NCBI GenBank assembly: GCA_035542155.1
Contig: DATKLX010000048.1
Location: 1-17,233, forward strand
Direction: 5' to 3'
Source of the DNA: DATKLX01 sp035542155
Lineage (GTDB): Bacteria > Chloroflexota > Anaerolineae > Anaerolineales > Anaerolineaceae
Length of the DNA: 17,233 nt
Below the pieces are notes generated by a model. It was given only the letters and a program-made list of their open reading frames with translations. It did not search any database and was not told the origin of the DNA. The position numbers and the translations under genes are program-made. Positions 1 through 6,864 of the stretch are shown piece by piece (positions within the stretch are counted from its first letter, which is position 1; the number at the start of each line of letters is the position of its first letter).

Positions 1-874
1 CCGAGGTCAGGTGCGAGGTGTCTTGAGCTAAAAGAATCGAAACCTGGCGAAGAGCCGCGGCCATTTCCGCGGCAGTCTGGTAACGATCTTCGCGCTTCTT
101 TTCGAGAGCTTTCCCTATAATCCCGATCAGTCCATCGACGACCCGAGGACGCAGGTGGCGGATATCCGGAACGGGGTCATTGAGATGCATCATCATCAGG
201 GTCATGGCAGAATCTGCCTCAAAAGGCGGCCTGCCGCTGAGGGTCTCGAACAGTGTCACACCCAGGGAATAGATATCCGTGCGGGCGTCGACCTGCTCAC
301 CCTGGATCTGCTCGGGAGACATATACAGCGCGGTCCCGACTACCGCTCCGGCCGCGGTGTGGATCTGCCCGCCGACAATGCGGGCGATGCCAAAATCCAT
401 CAGGATCGCCCGATCCTGCTCGTCGAGCATGATATTGGCGGGTTTGATATCGCGATGGATCAAACCCCTTTTATGCGCATAGTGAACCGCATCGCAGATT
501 TGGGTGAGGAAGCTGACGGCTTCACCCTGGTCAATGTGCAGAATTTTTTCGTTCCAGCTCTTCAGGCGATCCTCCAGGGTAACCCCAGGAAGGTATTCCA
601 GTACCATGTAATACACGTCACCATCGTGATTGAAATCAAAAACCTGGACGATATTTTCATGGCGCAAGGTGGCGACCGCGGCGGCTTCTTCCTCGAACCG
701 GCGTAAAAAGTCCGGGTTAGTGGAAAGATGGGGATGGATCAGTTTGATGGCAACCGTCCGGCGCAGGTTGGGATCGTAAGCCTTGTAGACGGACGACATG
801 CCTCCCTGGCCGAGCAACAGGTCGATGCGGTAGCGGCCGTTCAAAATCTGTCCGATCCAAAAATCATTTACCAT
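1..874 (-). CDS. Serine/threonine protein kinase (Hanks/PknB type), C-terminus beyond window
   Basis: About 291 residues are visible and hold an essentially complete eukaryotic-type kinase domain: a glycine-rich loop GQGGMSSVYK (residues 22-31), the ATP-binding lysine in AIKL (K44), an alpha-C glutamate near E61-E63, the catalytic loop HRDIKPAN (D142), the metal-binding DFG (D160), the GTALYMSPEQ activation/P+1 segment and DIYSLGV. All catalytic residues are present, so it should be active. The start ATG at 874 lies 3 bp after the stop of the upstream lipoprotein gene, with AAGGAAT just before it, so the two are translationally linked. It is the third gene of an operon with an FHA-domain ABC exporter, which makes phospho-dependent control of the exporter a reasonable inference. 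What follows the kinase domain (membrane anchor, sensor repeats) is outside the window. Confidence 0.95.
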   Translation of the reverse strand, partial: MVNDFWIGQILNGRYRIDLLLGQGGMSSVYKAYDPNLRRTVAIKLIHPHLSTNPDFLRRFEEEAAAVATLRHENIVQVFDFNHDGDVYYMVLEYLPGVTLEDRLKSWNEKILHIDQGEAVSFLTQICDAVHYAHKRGLIHRDIKPANIMLDEQDRAILMDFGIARIVGGQIHTAAGAVVGTALYMSPEQIQGEQVDARTDIYSLGVTLFETLSGRPPFEADSAMTLMMMHLNDPVPDIRHLRPRVVDGLIGIIGKALEKKREDRYQTAAEMAAALRQVSILLAQDTSHLTS

Positions 875-877
875 TTC

Positions 878-1882
878 TTATTCCTTGATTAGCCATAACC
901 AGGCATTGTTAAAAGAACAGGAAACCTTGCCGCTCTGGGTAGCGGCGACCATGGCGATGAAACCACGAGGAAAATCTTTATTGGCTTCGTTGAATACTTT
1001 CATCTGCTGGTTTCGTTGCACCTGGAGCTGCTTGATCTCCTGCTGCTGAAGCGCTTTGAAGGCATTATAGGTAGCCACCAGTTGCGATTGCTTGGTAGCT
1101 TCTACGGGAAGGACAGGCTGGGTGGGCAGGATGAGCTGCGGTGGAGGTTTATCAGGATCGAACTCACCGACGAAGACGCGGTTGGTATAAATCTGGAATT
1201 TAGTCCCTCTACCCACAATGGTAAGCTGGTTGGTGGAATCGTTCTCGGTATTGAAGCTGTTGTCTTCGTTTTTGGGGAAGATGTCGTTGACATTGGCAAC
1301 CTCGCCTTTGGCGAGAACGGTGAAACCGATGTGTCCGCTGCCGAGGCGGGTGATGATCACCATGTACTGGCTGGGCTTACGCTGGTCGCCATCCGAGCGA
1401 AAGATGAAACCGCAGCCTGAATCGCCGAAACGAGTGTTCCAGGTGATATCCGCGGAGAGAACAAAATCATTGACCACGGTTTCAGGATGCTGGTTATCCA
1501 CCTTGATGGAGTTAAACCCCTCCGTCTCGAGGTTGAGGTTCGACTGGATCCAGGCTACCTCTCCTTTTTCAGCGTCGACCTGGTAGATTGGCAGCTCAGC
1601 CAGGATTGAGCGGATAGCTTCCCGAGTCGCTGCGGGAACTTCGACCTCAGCCGCGGTAGGGGTTCCCAAAGAGGCCTGACCCGCTTTGGCGGAAGACGTT
1701 TCCACCGTCCGATCCTCCGCCGCCGGCTTTGCCGCCGCGGTCAGAGTCGAGGAAACCCGGAAGGCGAGCGCATCCACGGTCGCCTGGCGAGCCAGATCGG
1801 GGGGCGGAAAACAGGCGCTCGCCAGAAAAGCGCAGAAGACCAGAATGCAAATTGGGCGGAGATAGCGAGCAGGGAGGTTCAT
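878..1882 (-). CDS. Lipoprotein with DUF1080/concanavalin-like domain and inserted coiled coil
   Basis: 334 residues. The N-terminus is a lipoprotein signal peptide: a short basic start, a hydrophobic stretch at residues 9-22 and a Cys at 24 in a somewhat relaxed lipobox (ASAC), so the protein should be anchored on the outer face of the membrane. A low-complexity Ala/Thr/Glu linker (to about 85) follows. Residues 108-242 resemble the beta-sandwich of the DUF1080/laminin-G-like superfamily (a pattern such as GCGFIFRSD and YTNRVFVGEFDP); this assignment rests on pattern only. The expected last strands of that fold (residues 305-334) come only after a proline-rich stretch and a Gln/Lys-rich coiled coil at 243-303, which looks like an insertion. 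The gene sits 7 bp after the ABC exporter gene and 3 bp before the kinase gene. It is probably an external partner of the exporter. The true ligand is unknown. Confidence 0.85.
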   Translation of the reverse strand: MNLPARYLRPICILVFCAFLASACFPPPDLARQATVDALAFRVSSTLTAAAKPAAEDRTVETSSAKAGQASLGTPTAAEVEVPAATREAIRSILAELPIYQVDAEKGEVAWIQSNLNLETEGFNSIKVDNQHPETVVNDFVLSADITWNTRFGDSGCGFIFRSDGDQRKPSQYMVIITRLGSGHIGFTVLAKGEVANVNDIFPKNEDNSFNTENDSTNQLTIVGRGTKFQIYTNRVFVGEFDPDKPPPQLILPTQPVLPVEATKQSQLVATYNAFKALQQQEIKQLQVQRNQQMKVFNEANKDFPRGFIAMVAATQSGKVSCSFNNAWLWLIKE

Positions 1883-1889
1883 GTGGGTT

Positions 1890-4800
1890 TTACAAGCGGT
1901 CCTTGCGCCAGATGAGAAGGATGGAGAGAATTAGCAGGATCAGGATGATGGTCCCCTGGGAGATCCAGGTACTGGAGATCAGGGTCCAATAAGCAGCCGG
2001 GTCGCGCTTGTCGACGAAGGTCCACTTGAAATCCTTATAGACAGCTTTCATGATCCCCTCGGCCTCCCCGACAGCCGAGTTGCGCTTGATTTTCCATTCA
2101 GTCAGGGCTTTCTGGTAGCTGGTCGCCGCATCTTTAAACTGGTCAGCTCGGGCCTGGTATGCCTGCATCTGGTTCTTATATTCGGTCTGAATCTTGTCGA
2201 CTTCCTTCTGGTAATCTTTTAAGGCCAGCAGGTAGGTAGCCATCTCGACATTATCGGGGTTCTGGCCAGGGGCCTGGGGGGCGGGCGGAATCACCGGATC
2301 GGCTGGCGGCTTACCCAGCTCGGGTGGAGGCTGGGGCTCAGCTTGATCTACGATCGGGTCGTAGTATATACCCGCACCTGGGAAATTGCAGGAATTTTGT
2401 TTCAAGGCGGAAATGCCCATACAGCGGCAGCCGTTGGCTTGCTTCATCTCCACGGTCATCTGCTCACGCAAATTCTCGGGTAGAGCCCAGCAAATATCCG
2501 CCGCCAGATCCGACCCAACCCCGGAAATAGCTAGCTCGGCCTCAAAAGCCCAGCGCGCGGAGGTAGGAGCGCTGATGTAATCAGGGACGGGGATCATGGC
2601 TCCGCCGAGAACAAACTGTGGAACCAGGAAGAGAATGACGATCAAAGGAACGGCGTTCGCATTGGGCGCCAGGGCGGATGAGGCCAACCCGAGCATCATC
2701 CCGGCCAGGGTTGCCAGATAGAGGGAGGCATACATCGTCAGAAATTCGTTAGTACCTCCAGGCATCTTAAAGGCCAGGTAATGGACAGCAACGTAGACCA
2801 GAGCCTGGTAGAGGGCCAGGATGGCGGCGACCCAGACCTTAGAGAGAATGTAGGGAAGCACCTTCAGGTTGACGAGCCGCTCTCGTCGGTAGATGTCCGC
2901 CTCTTTAACGAACTCGCGCATCTGAGCGAGCGCGCCAACCATGATCGAATACATGATCGGCATGAACATGGAAGTCACCACACTGGCCATGTTGCCGCTG
3001 GTGAAATTGAACAAATCCCGTCCGAGGACAAAAGAAAGGATCACGTCGAGCAAAGACAGTATCGGCGCGACAGCCAGCATCAGAACCAGGCTGGGGCGGT
3101 CGCGGACCAGGATTTGCATGTTGCGGGCCGAGAGGATGAAGAACTGGCGTAACCCTGAAATTTGATTTTTCGTGCGCTGGCGCTGTATATCTTGAGGTTT
3201 CGTGGTAGGCGTATCTCTTTTTTTTTCCTGGAGAACATCATGGCCAAATTCGTGGAGAGGCTGCACGATGTAGCTCTGGTAAGCCTGGTGCTGGCGGTAG
3301 CGACTGGCCCACTCCTCAGGGCTCCCCCGCGAGGGATCATCGAGGATCGCGTAGATTTCATCGAACTCAATCGCCTTTGCACGCCGGTCGCGTTCGGACC
3401 GATACTGGTCAAAATAGGCCAGGGCTTCATCCGGAGGACCAAACCAGGCCAGGTAGCCGCCGCGAGCTAAAAAGACAACCTTATCGGCGAGCATGACATT
3501 TTTCGTGGCGTGTGTGATCAGGATGATAGTGCGGCCCTGGTCGGCGAGCCGGCGCATCAGGTGCATCAATGCGGTCTCGGTCCCCGGGTCGAGACCGGAG
3601 GTGGGCTCATCGAGGAAGAAGAGGCCAGGCTGGGTGAGCAGCTCAACCCCAATGGAAACTCTTTTTTGCTGGCCGCCGCTCAAACCGCTGATCTGGACGT
3701 CTTTCCGGTGGGTCAGATCGAGATCCTCGAGGACCTGCACGATCCGCGCTTGGCGCTCCTCTTGACTGGTGTCGGCCGGCATGCGCAGCCGGGCAGCGAA
3801 GTCGAGGGCCTGGTAAACGGTGAGTTCAAAATGGATGATATCTTTCTGCGGGACGAAGCCGATCTCGTTGCGGATGGCGTCGAAATTGTGATAAACGTCG
3901 ATACCATTGACCAGGACACGCCCACCTGTCGCCGGCCGGTAGCCGGCGATGGCATCGACCAGTGTGGATTTCCCGCCGCCGCTTTGGCCGACGACCACTA
4001 CAAATTCCCGGGGTTGGAAGATGAGGGAAAGGTCTTTCAGTAAATTGAGATCTTTGCGGACCCACTTGTTGAGCCGGACTGCTTCCACACGCAGGCCATT
4101 AGTCTCCTCGGCATGGGAGATACCCACTTCACCGAGAATAAACCGGTTGGGGCCAATACGGAAGGTATCGTTGGGTTGGAGCCAAATGGTTCCTTCGATC
4201 CGTCGGTCATTTATGAAGGTGCCGTTGGCACTGCGTAGATCGGTGACGCGGAAGCGCTGGCCGATCCGTTCGATTGAGGCGTGATAGCGCGATACCTGGG
4301 GGGATTTGAGAACCAGGTCATTCGATGGATCCCGCCCAACGGTCAGCCGTTCTTTATCCTGAAAATCCACTACCTGGGGGGCGGCAACACCGGCGCTGGC
4401 CGGGTTAAGATAGCGGATGGTGACCATTAAACCCGGATCTTCGCCCCCGATGCGGAAGAGCTCGCCATGCTGAAGGAGATGGTTCGCAACCAACGGCCGG
4501 CCTTCAAAATAGAGCGGGTTGGTCGCTTCAGGGTTGGGCTCCACCTGGTAGCCAATCGGTATCTGTTGAAGCACAGCCTGTTTGCGGGAAACGATTGGGG
4601 ATGAAATCAAGATATCGCTGCCAGCCAGGCGGCCGAGGGTGATCACAGGCAGGAAGAGTGAATACGTCTCAGGTTTCTGACCGGCAATGGTCACTTCAAT
4701 TTGCGGTGGCTGAATCTGCGGCGGGATTGCGGCACTGCCGAGGACCGTCTTTTGGCTGCTGGGGAGGCTCTCTTCCTTGGGCAGAGCCAGATTTGGATTA

Positions 4801-5138
4801 AGAACGGTTACCTGGCTTGCAAAAGATTGAAGCTCGATTTGAATCGTGCGGCTGATGCTAAATTGATCGCCCGGTTTGAGTTCGGCCTGGTTAGTGATCC
4901 GCTCCACACCGATAAATGTCCCGTTGCTGCTGCCAAGATCCTCAAGGGTGACCCGGTCGCCTTGCACTTCTATCCGCGCATGACGGCGGGAGACCGCTGG
5001 GCTTTCGATAATGATGTCACAGGCCGGATCTCTGCCGATGATCATGGGTCCAGCCCGCAGATCGACCTTACGACCCTGCGCCACTCCCTCGCGGATTTCA
5101 AGCCAATAAGATGAACGCGCCATAGATTCTTCGCTCAT
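1890..5138 (-). CDS. FHA-domain ABC transporter: three FHA domains + ABCG-like ATPase + ABC-2 permease
   Basis: 1082 residues. Domains in order are FHA1 (about 10-105, with GRDP, SRRH and SSNGT), a degenerate FHA2 (about 145-245, lacking the His and the SNGT motif), FHA3 (about 255-340, with GRDP, SRYH and SANGT), then an ABC ATPase (about 345-580) with Walker A GQSGGGKST (384-392), Q-loop Q431, signature LSGGQ (486-490), Walker B LFFLDE (506-511) and His543. An ABC-2 permease with about six membrane segments follows (near 681-706, 717-738, 763-788, 798-822, 827-848, 1060-1077). The large external loop before the last segment holds a Cys cluster (904, 906, 917), a proline-rich stretch and a long coiled coil (966-1010). 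The ATPase-then-membrane order is that of half-size ABCG/White exporters, so it probably dimerises. The substrate is unknown. The start ATG at 5138 has GGAAA about 8 bp upstream; a second ATG at 5123 is less well placed. It is the first gene of the operon. Confidence 0.95.
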   Translation of the reverse strand: MSEESMARSSYWLEIREGVAQGRKVDLRAGPMIIGRDPACDIIIESPAVSRRHARIEVQGDRVTLEDLGSSNGTFIGVERITNQAELKPGDQFSISRTIQIELQSFASQVTVLNPNLALPKEESLPSSQKTVLGSAAIPPQIQPPQIEVTIAGQKPETYSLFLPVITLGRLAGSDILISSPIVSRKQAVLQQIPIGYQVEPNPEATNPLYFEGRPLVANHLLQHGELFRIGGEDPGLMVTIRYLNPASAGVAAPQVVDFQDKERLTVGRDPSNDLVLKSPQVSRYHASIERIGQRFRVTDLRSANGTFINDRRIEGTIWLQPNDTFRIGPNRFILGEVGISHAEETNGLRVEAVRLNKWVRKDLNLLKDLSLIFQPREFVVVVGQSGGGKSTLVDAIAGYRPATGGRVLVNGIDVYHNFDAIRNEIGFVPQKDIIHFELTVYQALDFAARLRMPADTSQEERQARIVQVLEDLDLTHRKDVQISGLSGGQQKRVSIGVELLTQPGLFFLDEPTSGLDPGTETALMHLMRRLADQGRTIILITHATKNVMLADKVVFLARGGYLAWFGPPDEALAYFDQYRSERDRRAKAIEFDEIYAILDDPSRGSPEEWASRYRQHQAYQSYIVQPLHEFGHDVLQEKKRDTPTTKPQDIQRQRTKNQISGLRQFFILSARNMQILVRDRPSLVLMLAVAPILSLLDVILSFVLGRDLFNFTSGNMASVVTSMFMPIMYSIMVGALAQMREFVKEADIYRRERLVNLKVLPYILSKVWVAAILALYQALVYVAVHYLAFKMPGGTNEFLTMYASLYLATLAGMMLGLASSALAPNANAVPLIVILFLVPQFVLGGAMIPVPDYISAPTSARWAFEAELAISGVGSDLAADICWALPENLREQMTVEMKQANGCRCMGISALKQNSCNFPGAGIYYDPIVDQAEPQPPPELGKPPADPVIPPAPQAPGQNPDNVEMATYLLALKDYQKEVDKIQTEYKNQMQAYQARADQFKDAATSYQKALTEWKIKRNSAVGEAEGIMKAVYKDFKWTFVDKRDPAAYWTLISSTWISQGTIILILLILSILLIWRKDRL

Positions 5139-5171
5139 TTGCTCATTTCCACACCTGTATTTGCTGGTTAA

Positions 5172-5199
5172 ATTTTATAATATTTGGTAAAAATGTCAA
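5172..5199 (-). promoter_or_regulatory. Sigma70-type promoter for the FHA-ABC operon
   Basis: On the minus strand there is a perfect -35 box TTGACA (5199-5194), a 16-bp spacer and a -10 box TAAAAT (5177-5172, five of six consensus bases), inside a markedly AT-rich stretch. The predicted transcription start is near 5164, giving a leader of roughly 27 nt to the ATG at 5138. It lies directly after the terminator of the upstream gene, so the exporter, lipoprotein and kinase form a separate unit. Confidence 0.75.
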
Positions 5200-5243
5200 T
5201 TATTTTGCTCGTTATCGTGGAAATACCTCTAAGAAAAAGGTAT

Positions 5244-5280
5244 CAAAAAACCTTTCGCGATTATCCCTCTGAGCGAAAGG
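5244..5280 (-). terminator. Rho-independent terminator after the PF03640 lipoprotein gene
   Basis: Read on the minus strand, an 8-bp perfect stem (CCTTTCGC at 5280-5273 with GCGAAAGG at 5258-5251) with a 14-nt loop is followed at once by six T residues (5250-5245). It starts 87 bp after the lipoprotein stop at 5368 and ends before the exporter promoter. The A residues before the stem can extend the pairing with the T tract. Confidence 0.8.
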
Positions 5281-5367
5281 CTTTGATTCCACTGTTGTGG
5301 TGATTAATCATTGTTTATGGAGTTTTGCTCGCCCTCCAGGCGTGTAATACTCCACATGAAAATGCAT

Positions 5368-6657
5368 TTATGGCGTTACCAGGTACCAGGTCCCATCTAG
5401 GCCCTGGCCATTGACATCACCTGGTTTTTGATCCCCGGTGAATAGGTAAAGCGGCGCACCGAGGTAAGTTACCTGGCGCGAGCCGTTGGGAAGCAGGATC
5501 ACGCCCAGCTTTTTACCATCCACGCCATTCCCGGCGATCAGCCGGCCGGTAGCCAGGAATGGACGCCATGTTTTGAGGCAGTCTTCATCACAATTGCTTC
5601 GCCCAGGAGTGTCCTGTAAGGATACGTACAGGCTCATATTGTTGCCATTGACCAGCGTGCTGGTAGTCTCAGGTTTGTTGCCAAGCGAAATGACCACATC
5701 AGCTACGCCGCCAGTGGTGATCTCGAAGGTCGGGGCGATCATCTGCCCGTTCGCCATAACCGGAACATCGACTCCGGGGAACTGTGGAACGTTCAGCTTG
5801 GAGTTATTTTCATGAAGCATGGCGTACATGATCGTAGAGGTTTGTGAGGTATCTACTGGAACGACCACATTTTTGTTGGTGCCATCCTCAACCTTAGCAA
5901 AGCCCACCATGGAACCCATGGATCCATCGCCGTTCTGACGGTGGATGACCAACCAGCATTCTCCGTTGCTGATCACTTCGGGGATTACTAGCTTGCCGTC
6001 CTTTATTGGCTGGTTGGCGACGATGATCGCGGGGACTCTGCCGGTTTGAACCGGTGGTTTATCCGCAGTCGGGCCGGTGTTCATGACCTTGAAAGTGGAA
6101 GCGATCATCTGCACGCCGACCATCATGGGTTCATCGGGCCCGGGATACTCGAAAACGCCAATCCTGCCCTTATCCAGGTGGATCTGGGCATAGAGGACAT
6201 CCGTCGTTTTTGCTGCATCCAACTCTACCATGACGTTTTTATTATCCCCGGCCACCAGGGCCGCATGGCCGATAGGTTGATCGGGTTGGCCATTGGCCTT
6301 CGTCGAATAAACCACGATCCAGGCTGGCTGGCTGACGACGGCATCTTCCACTATCACCATCCCGCGGGAAATGGGCTGGTCGGATATTTTGATCACGGAA
6401 TTTCCACCACCAGAAGGGGGTTCCATCGCAATGCCTGCCATATCGCCTTCGCTGGTCGGAGTTGCAGCAGGAGGCGGGGGTGGTGCCGAGGGTTCAGGTG
6501 TAGCCGGTGAATTTGAGACCTGCGGTGCTGAAGAGCCGGCTGTATTGGCGACCTGTCTTCCCTGTTGTGAATCGGTGGCCTGGGACAGGCGGTTGCAGGC
6601 AGCCAGGATTACCAGGCAGCTAACGATCGCGAATTGAGCTATGCGATTGGTAAGCAT
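5368..6657 (-). CDS. Lipoprotein with two DUF7282-like domains and a C-terminal PF03640 secreted repeat
   Basis: 429 residues from the preferred ATG at 6657, which follows GAAGGGGAAAA and gives a textbook lipoprotein signal: M-L-T-N-R, a hydrophobic core, then LAAC with Cys21. An in-frame ATG 27 codons upstream (6738) has no ribosome-binding site and would bury the signal. A Pro/Ser/Ala-rich linker (about 25-88) leads to two related beta-rich domains (89-192 and 208-314). They share the order D/NQPI, a hydrophobic pair around W, a G-x-x-K/N-N-V-x-V strand, an L/M-YA strand, an F/YPG-D-x-P-V/M step and a final I-A-x-T-F strand, as in DUF7282. Residues 332-429 match the family PF03640 (pattern TPGRSNCDEDC, QVTYLGAPLY, KPGDVNGQG), with Cys356 and Cys360. 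It is probably a surface protein with no known enzymatic role. It has its own promoter and terminator. Confidence 0.88.
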   Translation of the reverse strand: MLTNRIAQFAIVSCLVILAACNRLSQATDSQQGRQVANTAGSSAPQVSNSPATPEPSAPPPPPAATPTSEGDMAGIAMEPPSGGGNSVIKISDQPISRGMVIVEDAVVSQPAWIVVYSTKANGQPDQPIGHAALVAGDNKNVMVELDAAKTTDVLYAQIHLDKGRIGVFEYPGPDEPMMVGVQMIASTFKVMNTGPTADKPPVQTGRVPAIIVANQPIKDGKLVIPEVISNGECWLVIHRQNGDGSMGSMVGFAKVEDGTNKNVVVPVDTSQTSTIMYAMLHENNSKLNVPQFPGVDVPVMANGQMIAPTFEITTGGVADVVISLGNKPETTSTLVNGNNMSLYVSLQDTPGRSNCDEDCLKTWRPFLATGRLIAGNGVDGKKLGVILLPNGSRQVTYLGAPLYLFTGDQKPGDVNGQGLDGTWYLVTP

Positions 6658-6757
6658 TGGAGATTTTCCCCTTCTTTTTTCGTGAACAGATGAGCAAATA
6701 GAAACCACCTGGAAAACGAATTTGTTTTCCTGCCTCATCTTATCTGTCTATATCTAC

Positions 6758-6788
6758 ATTATATATCAAATTGGATACACAAAGTCAA
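6758..6788 (-). promoter_or_regulatory. Sigma70-type promoter for the PF03640 lipoprotein gene
   Basis: On the minus strand there is a -35 box TTGACT (6788-6783) followed by overlapping -10 candidates: TATATA with a 17-bp spacer (6765-6760) and a perfect TATAAT with a 19-bp spacer (6763-6758). The predicted start near 6752 would leave a leader of about 95 nt before the ATG at 6657. The surrounding gap 6658-6864 is AT-rich and holds no other gene that I can see. Confidence 0.65.
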
Positions 6789-6864
6789 CTACATTGTTTT
6801 TGCTTTTGCCCACTAAAGGAAATGACTGAGCCATTAAACCTTTTAAGGGAAAGAGGCGATAGGA

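Noticed and set aside
6655..6738. Upstream ATG at 6738 as the start of the PF03640 lipoprotein
   Set aside because: There is no ribosome-binding site before it, and the extra 27 residues would precede a textbook lipoprotein signal that begins at 6657.
6815..6843. Imperfect hairpin after the last gene of the chaperone operon, a possible terminator
   Set aside because: The stem is AT-rich with an uneven internal loop and has no T tract on the minus strand, so I do not call it a terminator. It remains open how this operon ends before the promoter at 6788.
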